Of a stretch of 64,000 nucleotides of DNA, positions 46,851-58,969 are shown in pieces (the first letter of the stretch is position 1; the number at the start of each line of letters is the position of its first letter). The notes under the pieces are model-generated. The model was not told the origin of the DNA and did no database searches. It worked only from the letters and a program-made list of their open reading frames with translations. This stretch comes from Paracentrotus lividus (Eukaryota > Echinodermata > Echinoidea > Camarodonta > Echinidae): contig CALNVZ010003433.1 in assembly GCA_940671915.1 (NCBI GenBank), forward strand, positions 25,119,238-25,183,237, written 5' to 3'. The position numbers and the translations under genes are program-made.

Positions 46851-49800
46851 ATGATGCAAGTTTGAATGTCATATTTGAAAAGTATTGATCGATGGGGTGT
46901 AGTATGTCTTTGGGAGACGGCACGTCACGTGCTAGCCACACATTGGCTCTCAGGTTCAGTAGTCTACTTTCAGACACTTGGTGTTCATTTTCTTCTAAGA
47001 CCAGTGCAGTTTAATTTGGGTGTCACTACGCATTTTATTTCATCATTTTTCATTTGGCATATGATATGGGCACGAATTAGAATTATTCTTACCAAAAAGA
47101 ACAGTAGTAGAGGCGAGGCTCTTTCTGATTTTCATCTTTATTTCTTCTCTTTATGGTTGATGATATTGATAAGAATAGGGAGAAATTCTGTGAATTTTGA
47201 ATAAGGAATTTGGGATATCAATAAGAAAAATTAGGCCGAATTTGTTTCTCTGCAAAGGGCTGAACGGGGCAATACATTGTCTGTGTATACCTTTCAAATG
47301 GGAAATGCTTATTTAACACCGAAAGTTGGAAAGTCACTCCCAACTTGAACTTACTTTTTCGAAGCACAGCTAAATTCCAATTATTCAGAAAATATGTAAG
47401 AATATAAGTACAAGTAAGTTCACCTAATCTTGAAAACAGAAATACCAATGTCAAAGATGGTAAAAATCGACCGCTTGTTTTAATATTGTGACAAGAACTA
47501 TGAGTGAGTTGGCCATAATATTCTAATATCACAGTGTTCGAAAAAAAAAACAAAAAAAAACCATCATAATAATATTTTACTCATTTCGATATAGTTATAC
47601 ACCAAAGGCCTATATTTTGATATCAAGAATTATCAAAACAGTTCGGCCCCAAGTTTATTTTTGTGTTCGTGTGTGTTTGTTTATTATTATAATAGTTAAA
47701 ATAGTATAACATACTAGCAACTAGTTTTTCCCCTGGACGGTAAAATGTCAATCGTGCTTTTTCTCATAGCCTAACAGCCGATGTATTATGGCGTCAAGAT
47801 CACGGTCTGCACTAACATCTCATCTCCAACATCTTATCTTCAACATCTCATCTCTGTCTGATATGTCTCAGAGGTGTAGGACTGTGTTTGTACGTCTATG
47901 ATAAGCAATTCAAGTTTCAGGTATGAATCAGGTGCATGGAACGCTAAAGGGAAAATTTAAGGGCATACAAACTAATCATGACGATGATAGTTTTTTTTTT
48001 TTTTTTTTTTGGTCTTGTCTTGTTTTTTTTAAATTTTGTTTTGTTTGTTTTTTGTTTAAGGGCGAGAGTTCTTCATTTTATTCAGTTTGGGTCATTTTCG
48101 TACTACCAACACCATACAAAAATGGCCAATACCGCTTTGGGTTAACTTTGTTTGCTGTTGTTTGCTTGTTGTTTTCTTTTTACACCAAAGTGGGATGTGA
48201 TCAAAGTTTTTACATGCATCTTTTTATGCTACTGCCCTTGTCCATTTCATGTTTTTCTTCTTCTTCTTCTTCTTCTTCTTTTTTTTTTTGTTGACTAAAG
48301 CTTTCTATTGTATTATCAAATTCGCCATGATAGCCGTTTCCAATATTTGCCAGTTTGTTTATGTCTGTTTTTTGTTTTGTTTTGTTTTTTTCTTTCTATA
48401 ATGTTATGAATAGCCACACCGTATTAAGATTTAGGTAGGCCTCGCCTGTGTATCGAGACATCTTGGAGGAAAGAAGAAAGGTTATGTCACTCACACGTAC
48501 GTCAGAACGACTAGACTTATCACAACATTTCATTCCCAATGATCCAATCCTAGATTGAAAATGGTCTAAATATAACAAGGAGGCAAATCCAGGCTTTCTG
48601 TAAGCTATATTGCCTGTGACATGCAAACTCGACTGACATTAGTTCGCATACACATATCAATTGCAAATACATTGCATTTACGACAATATCCTACATGTAT
48701 ATTGAAAAGAAAAACATACAACTTGCAGTAAAAAGAGCATTTGGAGAGACAATATATTCATTTTTGCATTTTCACCACTTGGTGTTTAGCGGCAGGACTC
48801 AACAAAATGAGGGAATAAAGCCTTTAAAACATTGAAATGTCATTTTTTAAACAAGGTAGAAAATAAAAATGCAGTGTTAATCAATTATAGTTCTACCCCT
48901 TGTAAATGCATTATGAGCCATTTTCCTCATTTGAACCATGCGAACAACGAGATCGATACAAGAGAGTTGCAATTCTCAACAGAAAAGCTGATTCAATCAT
49001 TCTAAAAATAATTTATGTTTGGAACTAATTTGACTGGAGATTGTATATTCTATAAACATGATGAACGGAGCCAGAGTAGACGGGATTATTTGTACAGCTT
49101 TCAAAGCACACATAAAACATTGACTCTTAATTTGTCCCTTATGGGTAATTGTTCAAAATTACCGCATCGAACCCCAACCAAGCGGGGGAAAGGGTTCACG
49201 TTCCTATTAATTTTTTCAAGGTCTGTGAAGTAAGTGTGGAGCGAAAATTTAAATCATGAATTTGAATCTGAAACTAAACTAAAGTAAAAGTAAAATTAAA
49301 TTCCGTTGATTTGAGGAAATTTTGGGATAGCAGGGAGAGTTGCAATTATCTTTAGTCTTGTTCGGGTGAAACAGCGATGGTTTTTAATAGGATTTGACAT
49401 TGATTTTTCTGACTGGTCTTGCTGAAACGACTCGAAGATCTACAAAATACCAAATGCAACAAAAATCAAATTCACAAAATGCTTGTTATTGTATTATTGC
49501 AGTACAATATATATATATAATATATACAAGGGAGAAAATAGTAAATATTAAGGAAGAAAAAAAAAAATCATCTTAAAACATTTATCCTGTTCCTTTTAAT
49601 GTCCAGGTGTCGACAGAATAAATTCGGATCTTATTTTTTTCTTTTTTTTTTTAGTCGAGAAATGAACATAACAACAATCATATTTCATTACTTGCAAAAC
49701 ATGAAATAACATGAAATTGAAATGGCTTGATTTGAGGAAATTATAAGATATTATTTTGTAGTGAAAATTGCGATTAGAATGATCATGGTGATATAAATCC

Positions 49801-49930
49801 TTGGTTCCCAAGAGAGTAAGGCCAGTCTCTTCACACCCTGCCATCAAATCATCTCACCCTCATCTCACGTCTCATAGCACCCTATCAACACTAGCAACCC
49901 AGGTTACACTGACGACAGACATACAAGAGA
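46851..49930. other. no gene seen
   Basis: AT-rich DNA with T-runs (47991-48012), a TTC microsatellite (48253-48280) and CATCTCATCTCC-like short repeats (47815-47850). No supportable exon. Confidence 0.4.
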
Positions 49931-50036
49931 CCAGTGTCCTGTAACATAAAATAGATACGATCAATCTTACGATTCATTTTAGCTCTTAGTTCGCAGCTTA
50001 GTAGATAGATAGATCTTTTATGTTACAGGTCACTGG
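49931..50036. mobile_element. 106-bp MITE
   Basis: CCAGTGTCCTGTAACATAAA and its inverse (TTTATGTTACAGGTCACTGG) form 20-21 bp terminal repeats with one mismatch. Same family as 43122-43355. Confidence 0.75.
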
Positions 50037-50379
50037 AAAAATAACAGCTTTGCTGAAAGTTGTAAGGGCAGGCTTTAAAGTGTGACAGGTTTAAGCCTAT
50101 ATCAAATGAAAATTTATTCCCAAACCCTTAACTCGCGTCTGATAGCGCTCTAACAATCCATTACCCTATTCACATAGATCAGGCAAAATCAGCTAAATCA
50201 ATATCATTATCAAAACTCCCCATGTACGCTAGTCCTCAAGTATGAGATCCTTAAAAGGGATAAACAATGGTACTATTTTTGTTTACATAGTCTATTTTTT
50301 CATGGCTAGCTGTGCCCATGAAATTAAAAATGAATATTCGAAGTGGTATTGTATCTCAATATCAATATGTCTCGGACAC

Positions 50380-50610
50380 ATAGAGACGTCTCTGATAATT
50401 TTGTCCGTCGCGGAAACGTTCTGTGTGATGTCTCCGCGACGAAAAAAACAAATACATTAAGCATGTTCGATTTTCCTGCAGCTCACGAGACATTGTGGCT
50501 ACTCATGAAAGGTCGCGGAGACGTCTTTGCGACCAGTCTCCAAATCGTCTCGAATCCGTCTCAAACGCATCCCAAACTAGTCTCCAATTCGTCTCATGGC
50601 AAGACAGATA
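50380..50610. repeat. dispersed GAGACG-rich repeat, copy 3
   Basis: Rich in GAGACGTCTC-type strings. Contains GTTCGATTTTCCTGC and ends GTCTCATGGCAAGACAGATA, matching the copy at 36596-36790. Confidence 0.6.
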
Positions 50611-53600
50611 CCACTATTACAGTCCACATGCCCTACGCGTGTAAGCTTCGACTGCCTCAAATACCAACATTAGTTGTTCCTTCTAATATAGCATACCCTG
50701 TGGGAGTTTAGCATACACCTGCTCCAGGGTATAACACGTGCAGTAATTACATTTTGCTGTGTGTATTTCTCATTAACCAGCCTCTGCAGTATGACATTGT
50801 GCAAATTTGTAAGGAAATTACAAAGTTTATATCAAGGTCATACCGTCATGTTGGTTCTCTAATAACTGATCATCACCGAAATGTGGCAATTAGCATTTTG
50901 ATTATTTTTTGTCGGATTGTTTTCCTCCAACGTTCATTCTTGCTCAAGTGGCAGTGGAGTTAAAACATACCAATTTTCTGCTTATAAGATCCTAAAATCT
51001 AAAAATGTATGTTTGCTTAAGGACCATGAGGACATACGGTTTTAAGTCTTACCGATATACGTATTCAAATTGACAGTCATGACAGTGATAATTAACGCCT
51101 TACCAAAGGATACTTTTGACCATTGTCGTTAATGAATCTATAAACTTTGCTTCATGTGTCTCCCAATGATATCATGACAAACAACTCTTACTTGCTCTCA
51201 TATTCTCATTTTCACTAATTGGTAACACCATTTAAAAGCAATGACTGAAATTATCCTACCTAGGGCCAATAGTAATGATGCTGGAAATGGAAATAGGAAT
51301 AAAAATTCTGACTGAATATGAATCGATCAAGACAGTACAGAAACATAGCAAAAGAAATGAGCCTCTACTTTCCATTGGAATTCAAGGATGAATGTTATGG
51401 TTTCATTAATCCATAAATTCAGTTAGTAGTCACTTGTGGTGTTCAACAGACAGGTGTACGTGGTAGTGATTGATTGGGTTGAGCATGGAGGCAAATGAAC
51501 AGATATTAAATAGTCTATGATTTCGTATTACACTGGCCTGACTACTGGTCATAGATTAACAAAAAAAATATAAATAAAGTGACAGGCATGAATTATATGG
51601 AACAACGGCAGAGAGAAAGAGACATAATTTGCGGGGAGGGCTTGGAGCTTGGGGTAAAGAAATCATTGCCCCAGAATTTGTCGGTTCCTCTCTCTTCTTT
51701 CCTGCCGACGGTCGATGGACATCCAACCTAACATGTCCGACACGGATATCCGTTAGGGCATGCCCTGATCCACCATGGCGAAACTGCAGTTTTGGAACGA
51801 TATTCAAGGGCAAAAATGCTATACAAGTGAAGATGTTTAAATTCGACAGGTTACCTTAGCAGAAAAGTACATAAGGATTGCGCATAGATAAGGTTAACAC
51901 TACAATTTGACTTTAAAAATGGAGTTACTTTGGGCAATACAGAGAGCGCAGATTACAGAATCAGATGCGTATCATCATGATCATCATGATCATGTCTATA
52001 TGAAATTGCAGCGATAACAATCTGCGGAATTACATACCGAAGAGATGTAGATAACAAGAGCAATTAAATCGTACTGTCACTACCCTCAATCGAGTGTCGG
52101 TGTTCATTGACATTTGTCGACTTTCTCGCTTCAAAGATCGCCGTAGTGGGACTGGTCCATAGCCGCGTTGCTCTCCCTGCAACAGGCAACACAAGCAGCC
52201 TAATGACAAGCCTAATAATTCCCAACCCGCAGGGTAAGGGCTATCTTTTACCGCAGCCACACAGGCCGCATCGACCCAAAGTCGAATTTCAAACGGAACA
52301 GAATAACACTAGACCGCAGATGGCTGGTTAGCAGTGGATCGCTAATCGCTTTCGACGTACGTGTGACTGATGTGCCTTTATTGACGTGTCTTGGTAACGA
52401 CTACGGATCCCGCGAGGGAACCCAGAGGAAGAACAAAAATGGAATACAAATGAGCTCCATAGGTCAAAAAGATATGTCATGTGTATTTCTGAACGGAAAC
52501 CGAGGAGCTAAAAAATAAAGTTCATGAAATAATATTGAGTGTTGTTTATCTGTTTTCGGTCACACATTTCATTTTTTTCTGTACGATTACGATATGCAAT
52601 CTCAAATTTCATGCATTAAAAATGGTGAACGGTACGCTCAGACCACTCCTCAAGCCATGTTCTTTTTTTTTCCCCGGTATATTCTGCCTTCGTCGCAACC
52701 TAATCAGATGATACAATATTTTCTAACTAAAAGGTATCTGATGAGTCGTTCGTCGAAAGACCTTACCGTGCATGATAATGTAAAGAGACATACAGAATAA
52801 AACGCAGACAAGACAGTAGCAACAGGAAACAGAAGCTAAGTCAGGTAACATCTTACAATAAATTACACTCTTTCGAGCCACATCTAGCAAAGCAAAACTG
52901 GATGCCAAACCGTATTTGCCACCTTCAAAGAAGACATATTAGTCACAATTTGTAACGACAATTATAAAGGTATCCACACATTTCAACCGACCAGAAATAT
53001 ATTGGTGTACAAACTTTGATATCCACTGTCCGGACCAAAGGAAAGACTATCAATTCAAAGATGGCGTCATGACCCAAAGCACGATTGCATGAAGGACGCC
53101 GAAAAGAAGGTTATTGACATGAATTCCAACATTCATGTTCAGGCTCGCCGACTCAGTCGCTGTTATTCTAAATTAATCTTAGCAGCGAACTGGAAATATT
53201 AAAGGGGACCAGTCATGATAAAGGGTGAGAATCTTGGTAAGATATGAAATCATCGGCTGTACATAGGTCTACACATGCATTTTGCATGCATAATAAGCAC
53301 TGACGTATTATAATTGAATGCTTGTTATAATGTGTCGATCAAGCATGATCAAAATGTCACATTATTATTATTCATATAATTATTTTACATTATCATTCGA
53401 CTCGCGAGCTTCTCATTTTCTTCTTCTAATTGGTTTCTTCATAAAGTCATTACCAATACTTTTACCGTATTGTGTTTTCGTAAAGATCTTTGTGAACAGT
53501 AGGCCTATTATTTATCATCGGAAGAAGATGTAGATTTGCTCCAGGTCTGGTAATCGAAGCGGTATCGTTTAAGAGATATACTCTAGAATAGGATTTTTTT

Positions 53601-55844
53601 TAGGTATTCTACATAATATAAACCATATCTCGCTTTATACAGTCTGTGTCAAATAAAATGGTACAGTTCGAAAACATTTTTTTTTTGTAGCATGAAGATT
53701 GATAACAGCTATAACAGGTATTTTCATAAAGCAGGAAAAGAAGACTTTCTTCTGCAATTTTTCTCATCACATTTGGTGCAGTATTTCTTGAGATATGACT
53801 CATTTTTTATAATCAAGCAAAATCAATTTTTCGCACGCCGTCTCATGCGTTTGTGTATGATTTTGCATAATAACCGTGAATTCGGTGCTCCAGAACAATA
53901 AACATGCTTAATTTCGATTTGTTCCTCGTCACACAAAACTTAGCATAACTTTTGTTTTACGAAAGCAAATTATACAGGACAAAGCGTATCAACAAGAAAA
54001 TATTTTGGCTTTAATTTGATACCACAAACACACATTCAGTGGCGGATCCAGGACTTCATTACAGGGGGGGGGGGGGCAAAATCGGAATTTCAGATTTTGG
54101 TACACCCAAATTTTTCCCCCGTTACACCTGGCGAGCGAAAAGGTACACTCGACTGTACCATTTTTTTTTTTTTTTTTTTTTTTACACAGACTGTGTATTA
54201 AACTTTTTATATACATACTGATTAAAAGCTCTTTAAAAACAATTTCAGCAATGCCGGAATAAAAGTACCTCTTTTCCTGACATTTTAACCATTACTGTAT
54301 GCAAAATGCTCTCAGTCCACTAAAACCACCAACCGCGAACAAACATCAACTCAACAACAGGGACTTAGAGCTCACCATAGGCGATTACTTCAATTTACAT
54401 TGCCCTTCATCAGTAACTTGCTATGTATGATATACAGCGGACTGAAATTAGCGATCATTACTGGTCTCATCCCTCAGGAATGATTACATGGCCTAGTTGT
54501 TATCCATTCACATACTGAATGTCAGCAATGACGTAGTCTTGTTAAGGAAGCATTTGTGCCCACCAAAGTTGATGAATGATTGGACAACCAACACACACTC
54601 TTGTGGGTTGATTATGAGAAGGTTTGGATGTTGAAACTACATTTAAAAGATTGTTTAAGTAGGGGATTTTTTCAAATTTGAAGTTCGATAATCATTTGTT
54701 ATGTATATGCTTTGCTCGTGCTTTACCCATCTCAAATATTTAAAGACCGCTAAATCACCTTTTTGCCTAACCTTTCATATTTCAAACTTGCTGGGAAGAA
54801 GCGTGTCGTTGAATATTTATGACAGACAAAAGAGGATTCACGGTGTTTGGTTGCATAAAACCCCTATATCCTGAGGAAGGTAATACTACTGCCTCGGAAA
54901 GCATGAGCTGGTAGATTTAGACAGTTGTTTTCCATTTATAATTTTGGATGCTTTGTAATAGCAAAGAAAAATTTTGTTCAAATTATTATTATTATGTGTG
55001 ACTTGTGCACCTATCCATGTGTGACAACCCACAGACTTTAATTTGGACGGAACTTCAGGAAAGACATCGAATTGTTTGGCATGGCGCTTCACAGGTTATG
55101 CGGTCATACTGGTCATAGAATTCAACCACATTCAACCAGTTCTCCAACGTTATCAATGATATTTACATGTAACCAAGGGATCGACATAAACTTTGTAGTA
55201 ATCCATTAGAACGTGTTTGTTATTTAATCAAGTTTTATGTCACTCATTTTCAACAGTATGACATCACTGTAAAGCTAACACTGCCTCCCATGCCTTCCCG
55301 ACCACAACGTATGTGGCACATCCCATGTAGTACTTCGAGAACGCCAACTCAGAACTTTGATTTAAAAATGGACTGTAGTACGTCTACGTCACTCGAACAC
55401 TCCCCCTCTTTGCTCTCTTAAGAGGAAAACAAAATCACATCAAGTAAAGTTTGTTAAACGCTAACACTGCGGTAACACGTTGCCAAGTCTTTGAGTGGCA
55501 CTGTCTCACCTCATTACAATCCGTCAAGTACTACTAGAACACAGTCGATACAAACCTTTGACTATGTCCAGAAGTGATGAACTGTTTTATGAGGTAGAAT
55601 GCAGGTACATGTATGTTTGCAGAGGTCTAGAAAGCAGGATGAAGAAAATTTTTGCAATAAGCCTCTATCCATGGTGTAATTCATGGCCGGTCATTGAGAT
55701 ACTGATTCAGTGGCAAAGTTTACGGGCGCTGCAGCACGCTGCTTTGAAAACCATGGCAACATTTCCTCATGAATTAATATATCCAATCTTTTGAGCTATA
55801 ACATGGAAACATGCATATGATGGTATCTATTAACCTGTGTTCAG
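50611..55844. other. no gene seen
   Basis: Contains a GC-richer patch at about 51630-51800 and 52100-52420 with short frames but no recognisable protein. Also a poly-G plus poly-T repeat segment at 54039-54183 beginning CAGTGGCGGATCCAGG. Confidence 0.4.
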
Positions 55845-55975
55845 ACGGGTTAGAGACTTTTTCGCGACTGCGTCTCGGAGTTGTCTTGGAGACATCTCCC
55901 AATTCTCCGTGACGTTGCGAGAAAATCGAACACGTCCATACTCTCGGCGACGTCTCCTGAAATGAGCTATCCCCT
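55845..55975. repeat. dispersed GAGACG-rich repeat, copy 4
   Basis: Contains GTCTTGGAGACATCTCC and GAGAAAATCGAACACG, the shared core of this family. Confidence 0.5.
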
Positions 55976-56526
55976 TAAATCATACCAATGGCGTGTATTT
56001 ATACATTCTTCAACTGATCATGTTACAACTGAAGATGACCTAGAAGGGGCAAAGTTATCCTGATTATGAATTTAGATATTGTAACAAGACAGATCCAGTT
56101 TCTGGGCTTCATACTAGCTTACAGGACAAGAAGGAAGAAACTACTTAATGTTACAAAATAGATTGACTGGTTTGAGTAACCTCTTTAGTGCCCCCTTGCG
56201 AAAAATAAATTACGAGTCTGTAAAAAGTACAAACTGATTTTATATAATAACTCGTGCATGTCGTGTGTCTAAAAACTGCAGGATTCCCTCTTCCCCTTCA
56301 CTATTCACCCATCACCTCGATAAGATGAATGATAATAAATGGACATAAATGATTATTTTTTTTTTACTAATTCTTTCATTCAACTTTCTTTCTGACCATC
56401 ATTTCCATTGCTGCTTTACATGACTTGACTGCTTCCTTTCTAAATCAACTTTATTTCCTGTATTTCCTTCTATTTATTTACTCTTACCTGATATGAAATC
56501 AGTTCAAATACCAAAAAACCTTTAAA

Positions 56527-56531
<5 letters not shown>

Positions 56532-56561
<30 letters not shown>
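56532..56561. repeat. (GT)n microsatellite
   Basis: Fifteen GT units. Confidence 0.97.
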
Positions 56562-56563
<2 letters not shown>

Positions 56564-57518
56564 TTGTTTTTGCTTTTTTTATTTTACTTTTTCCTTGGAG
56601 GCAGGGGGTCCCTATGTAGCTTTAAAATAAAAAAGACCCCGCATTCCGGTACTCTTAACAATTACGGTTTGGAGTGTAATCTCGCCAATTTTGACTGTGC
56701 TTATCAATCTCAGTGTTTTCGGGGTTTTTTCCATCTAGTTTTTGCAGTATTTGGGTGGGTAGGGGATGCCCTATTTTTTATTTTTATTTATTTATTTTTT
56801 GTTTCCTTTCGGTTGAATTCTCTTACGTGTTTATATCTAATTCAGCCTTTGGATTGCAATGTTGCCTAGAATGTTCAATACATTTTCAATCAATATTTTC
56901 TCGAGCTCGTCTCATGTGACGTGTTCACTACAGGGGCTGTGTGCAGAGAATACTGCAACGTTTTCCCAATTAAAACCGCCTGGGGATCTAAGGGGCTTAA
57001 GTATCGCTGATCCCGAGGAAGAATCAAAATAAGCATTGGCGAATGCTACTAAGTGAAATGGCTTTAGGGCTCAGCGTGGATTAGAGAGAGGTCTCTCCTT
57101 ACCCCACTGGCAACAGTAGAAAGCATGTCCGATCCGCTCTATACAGCCTACAACCGGTTCGAGAAGGCAATGTCTTAACCAATCACAATGCATGTGGCGC
57201 CGAATGAACGCACGTGATTAGAAGGGGTTTTCCCTTTGATAAAATGTCAAATAAATAGAGCTTCAAGATGGATTATTTTTATCTTCATTACATTAATCTC
57301 ACAGTTACGTCAACATCTGTTAAGTTAAAAGAGAGATAAATCAAGGAAATAGTTGATAATAATTGACGGCTTTGATATGGCTCCGTTAATAATCAACGAA
57401 CCGTCGGTCATCACTAAGAACGTTTCACATATTAAAATGCTTATCCGACTACATTAACGGTCGACATCATCTTACATTCCTAGTGGGAAAACAATTAAAT
57501 GAATTACTTTCCCGACAG

Positions 57519-57600
57519 ACAAACCGTGACAGGAATCGAACTCATCATTTGCTTGCCCAGGCAGGTGATAAAACTACTTGATTTTGATACTTTATACCCT
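57519..57600 (-). repeat. possible tRNA-derived SINE fragment
   Basis: The minus strand reads GTAGTTTTATCACCTGCCTG (box-A-like) and then GAGTTCGATTCCTG (box-B-like) about 30 bp on. The T-arm does not pair, so this is not a functional tRNA gene. Confidence 0.3.
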
Positions 57601-58149
57601 CGTTATCATTATTATTCTTATTATTTTATACAATAAGTTGATATCATCAATAGATATCGAGGCAAATCCGTGGAACTTCGTGTAAAGGAAATAATTCCAT
57701 TGTTAGTTTAATGAAAAGGACAATGGTGGAAGTAATTGGAATCTTTAAAACTACAGACACAAACATAATCTTTGTGATAATATATTTGTTTAATTATTTT
57801 TTTTTTTTTCTCTCTCTCTCTCTCTCACTGTATCTACTAATGCATGGATTCGTTTGAACACAGTCATGTTTTAATTCACAGAATGCCCTTCATTTTCTAG
57901 CAATCAACAAAAAACGAGATTAACAAACTTTCTGAACTCGGCCAATGACCGCATCTATAATCAATCGAATCTGACTAATCAAACCAAAAGGCGTCAAGGG
58001 TGTCAACATAACATGTTGCGGTTTGAAATTACCGTCATTATTTGATTAATATTATATTCAATTTAATTGTTTCCCCGAAGGCCTTGATAATGATGGAGAG
58101 GATTAGCCTAATTATTTTGTCATCCCAATGCAATCTTTCATAGCGTATA

Positions 58150-58240
58150 AACACATCTGTCACTGAACTAATGGGAGAGTCACTCATCGCTCAGGCATAC
58201 ATTCACTGATGAGTACCAGAAAGACGTTACCTCTTCTAAA
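58150..58240 (-). pseudogene. decayed tandem copy of the 58303-58471 exon
   Basis: TCTGTCACTGAACTAATGG...CTCATCG...AGGCATA repeats the order of the 3' half of the neighbouring exon at roughly 75 percent identity. In the exon's frame it shifts by a base and meets a stop, so it is a broken partial duplicate. Confidence 0.5.
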
Positions 58241-58302
58241 AGGTATATCCTGAGACTAAACAGGCGGCCTTATTGCTATACACATACACGGCAAAATATT
58301 AC

Positions 58303-58471
58303 CTGAAAACTTTCTGCCACTAAACTAATGGAAGTGTTTCTCATCGGCGAGGCATAAGCTTCCTTCTTGAGAGCCAGAACGGCTTTAATTCTTTGTAAAG
58401 TACTTTGTTGAGATTTAGCTAACTGCTTTATTGCTCTTATAAGTCGAGGTGAGTAATGACATGGGACCTTT
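58303..58471 (-). CDS. orphan internal exon, 56 codons
   Basis: Minus-strand open frame between a pyrimidine-rich acceptor (TACATACCCAG) and donor CAG|GTAATA. It encodes a lysine/leucine-rich segment including IRAIKQLAKSQQSTLQRIKA and SPMRNTSISLVAESFQ. No family recognised. It enters in phase 2 (or phase 0 with an alternative AAG acceptor 4 bp downstream) and leaves in phase 0. The phase-0 option would accept the signal-peptide exon at 63600-63707, but nothing shows they are joined. It cannot splice directly to the phase-1 F-BAR exon at 40381. A decayed copy of its 3' half lies just downstream. Confidence 0.45.
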
Positions 58472-58902
58472 CTGGGTATGTAAATACAATACGACAGACA
58501 GACTCTGAATAAACATTCCAGACATAGATAGCTACGGGTGGGACCGCAGAGAACTTTCTATGGACGTTGTATAGCAATGGGTTATTAAAACCATGCTCCT
58601 CAGAGGTGAAAAGTATTAATTACCTAATCATTTGGAAAACAAATACGAAAGAAAACCTTTAGCATCAGCTGTAAAATAGAGTGAGGAATTTGGAAATATT
58701 ATAGAAATGTTATAATTTTCTTAAATTGCTGTTGTTATAATTTGCATGGCATTGTGGAATTTACATATTGTAAAAAAAAAAAAAAAAAATTAAATAAATA
58801 AAAAATGTCTTAATGAATTTTCTTTAATGCCAGTGCTGGAGGATTAAATATGTGTGTGTGTGGGTGGTGGGTGTGCGTGTGTTTGTGTGTATGTGTGAGG
58901 GT

Positions 58903-58903
58903 G

Positions 58904-58944
<41 letters not shown>

Positions 58945-58969
58945 TATATATATATTATATATATATATT
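58903..58969. repeat. (TA)n tract after a GT-rich stretch
   Basis: About 65 bp of TA repeats preceded by imperfect GT repeats from about 58850. Confidence 0.95.

Noticed and set aside
51556-52331. GC-richer patch with several short frames, considered as an exon or CpG promoter
   Set aside because: No domain, no convincing splice pair and no clear start; composition alone is not enough.
55495-55794. 99-aa plus-strand frame
   Set aside because: No recognisable domain, repeat-like neighbourhood and no splice support.
57519-57600. tRNA gene
   Set aside because: Box-like sequences are present but the T-arm and acceptor stem do not pair.
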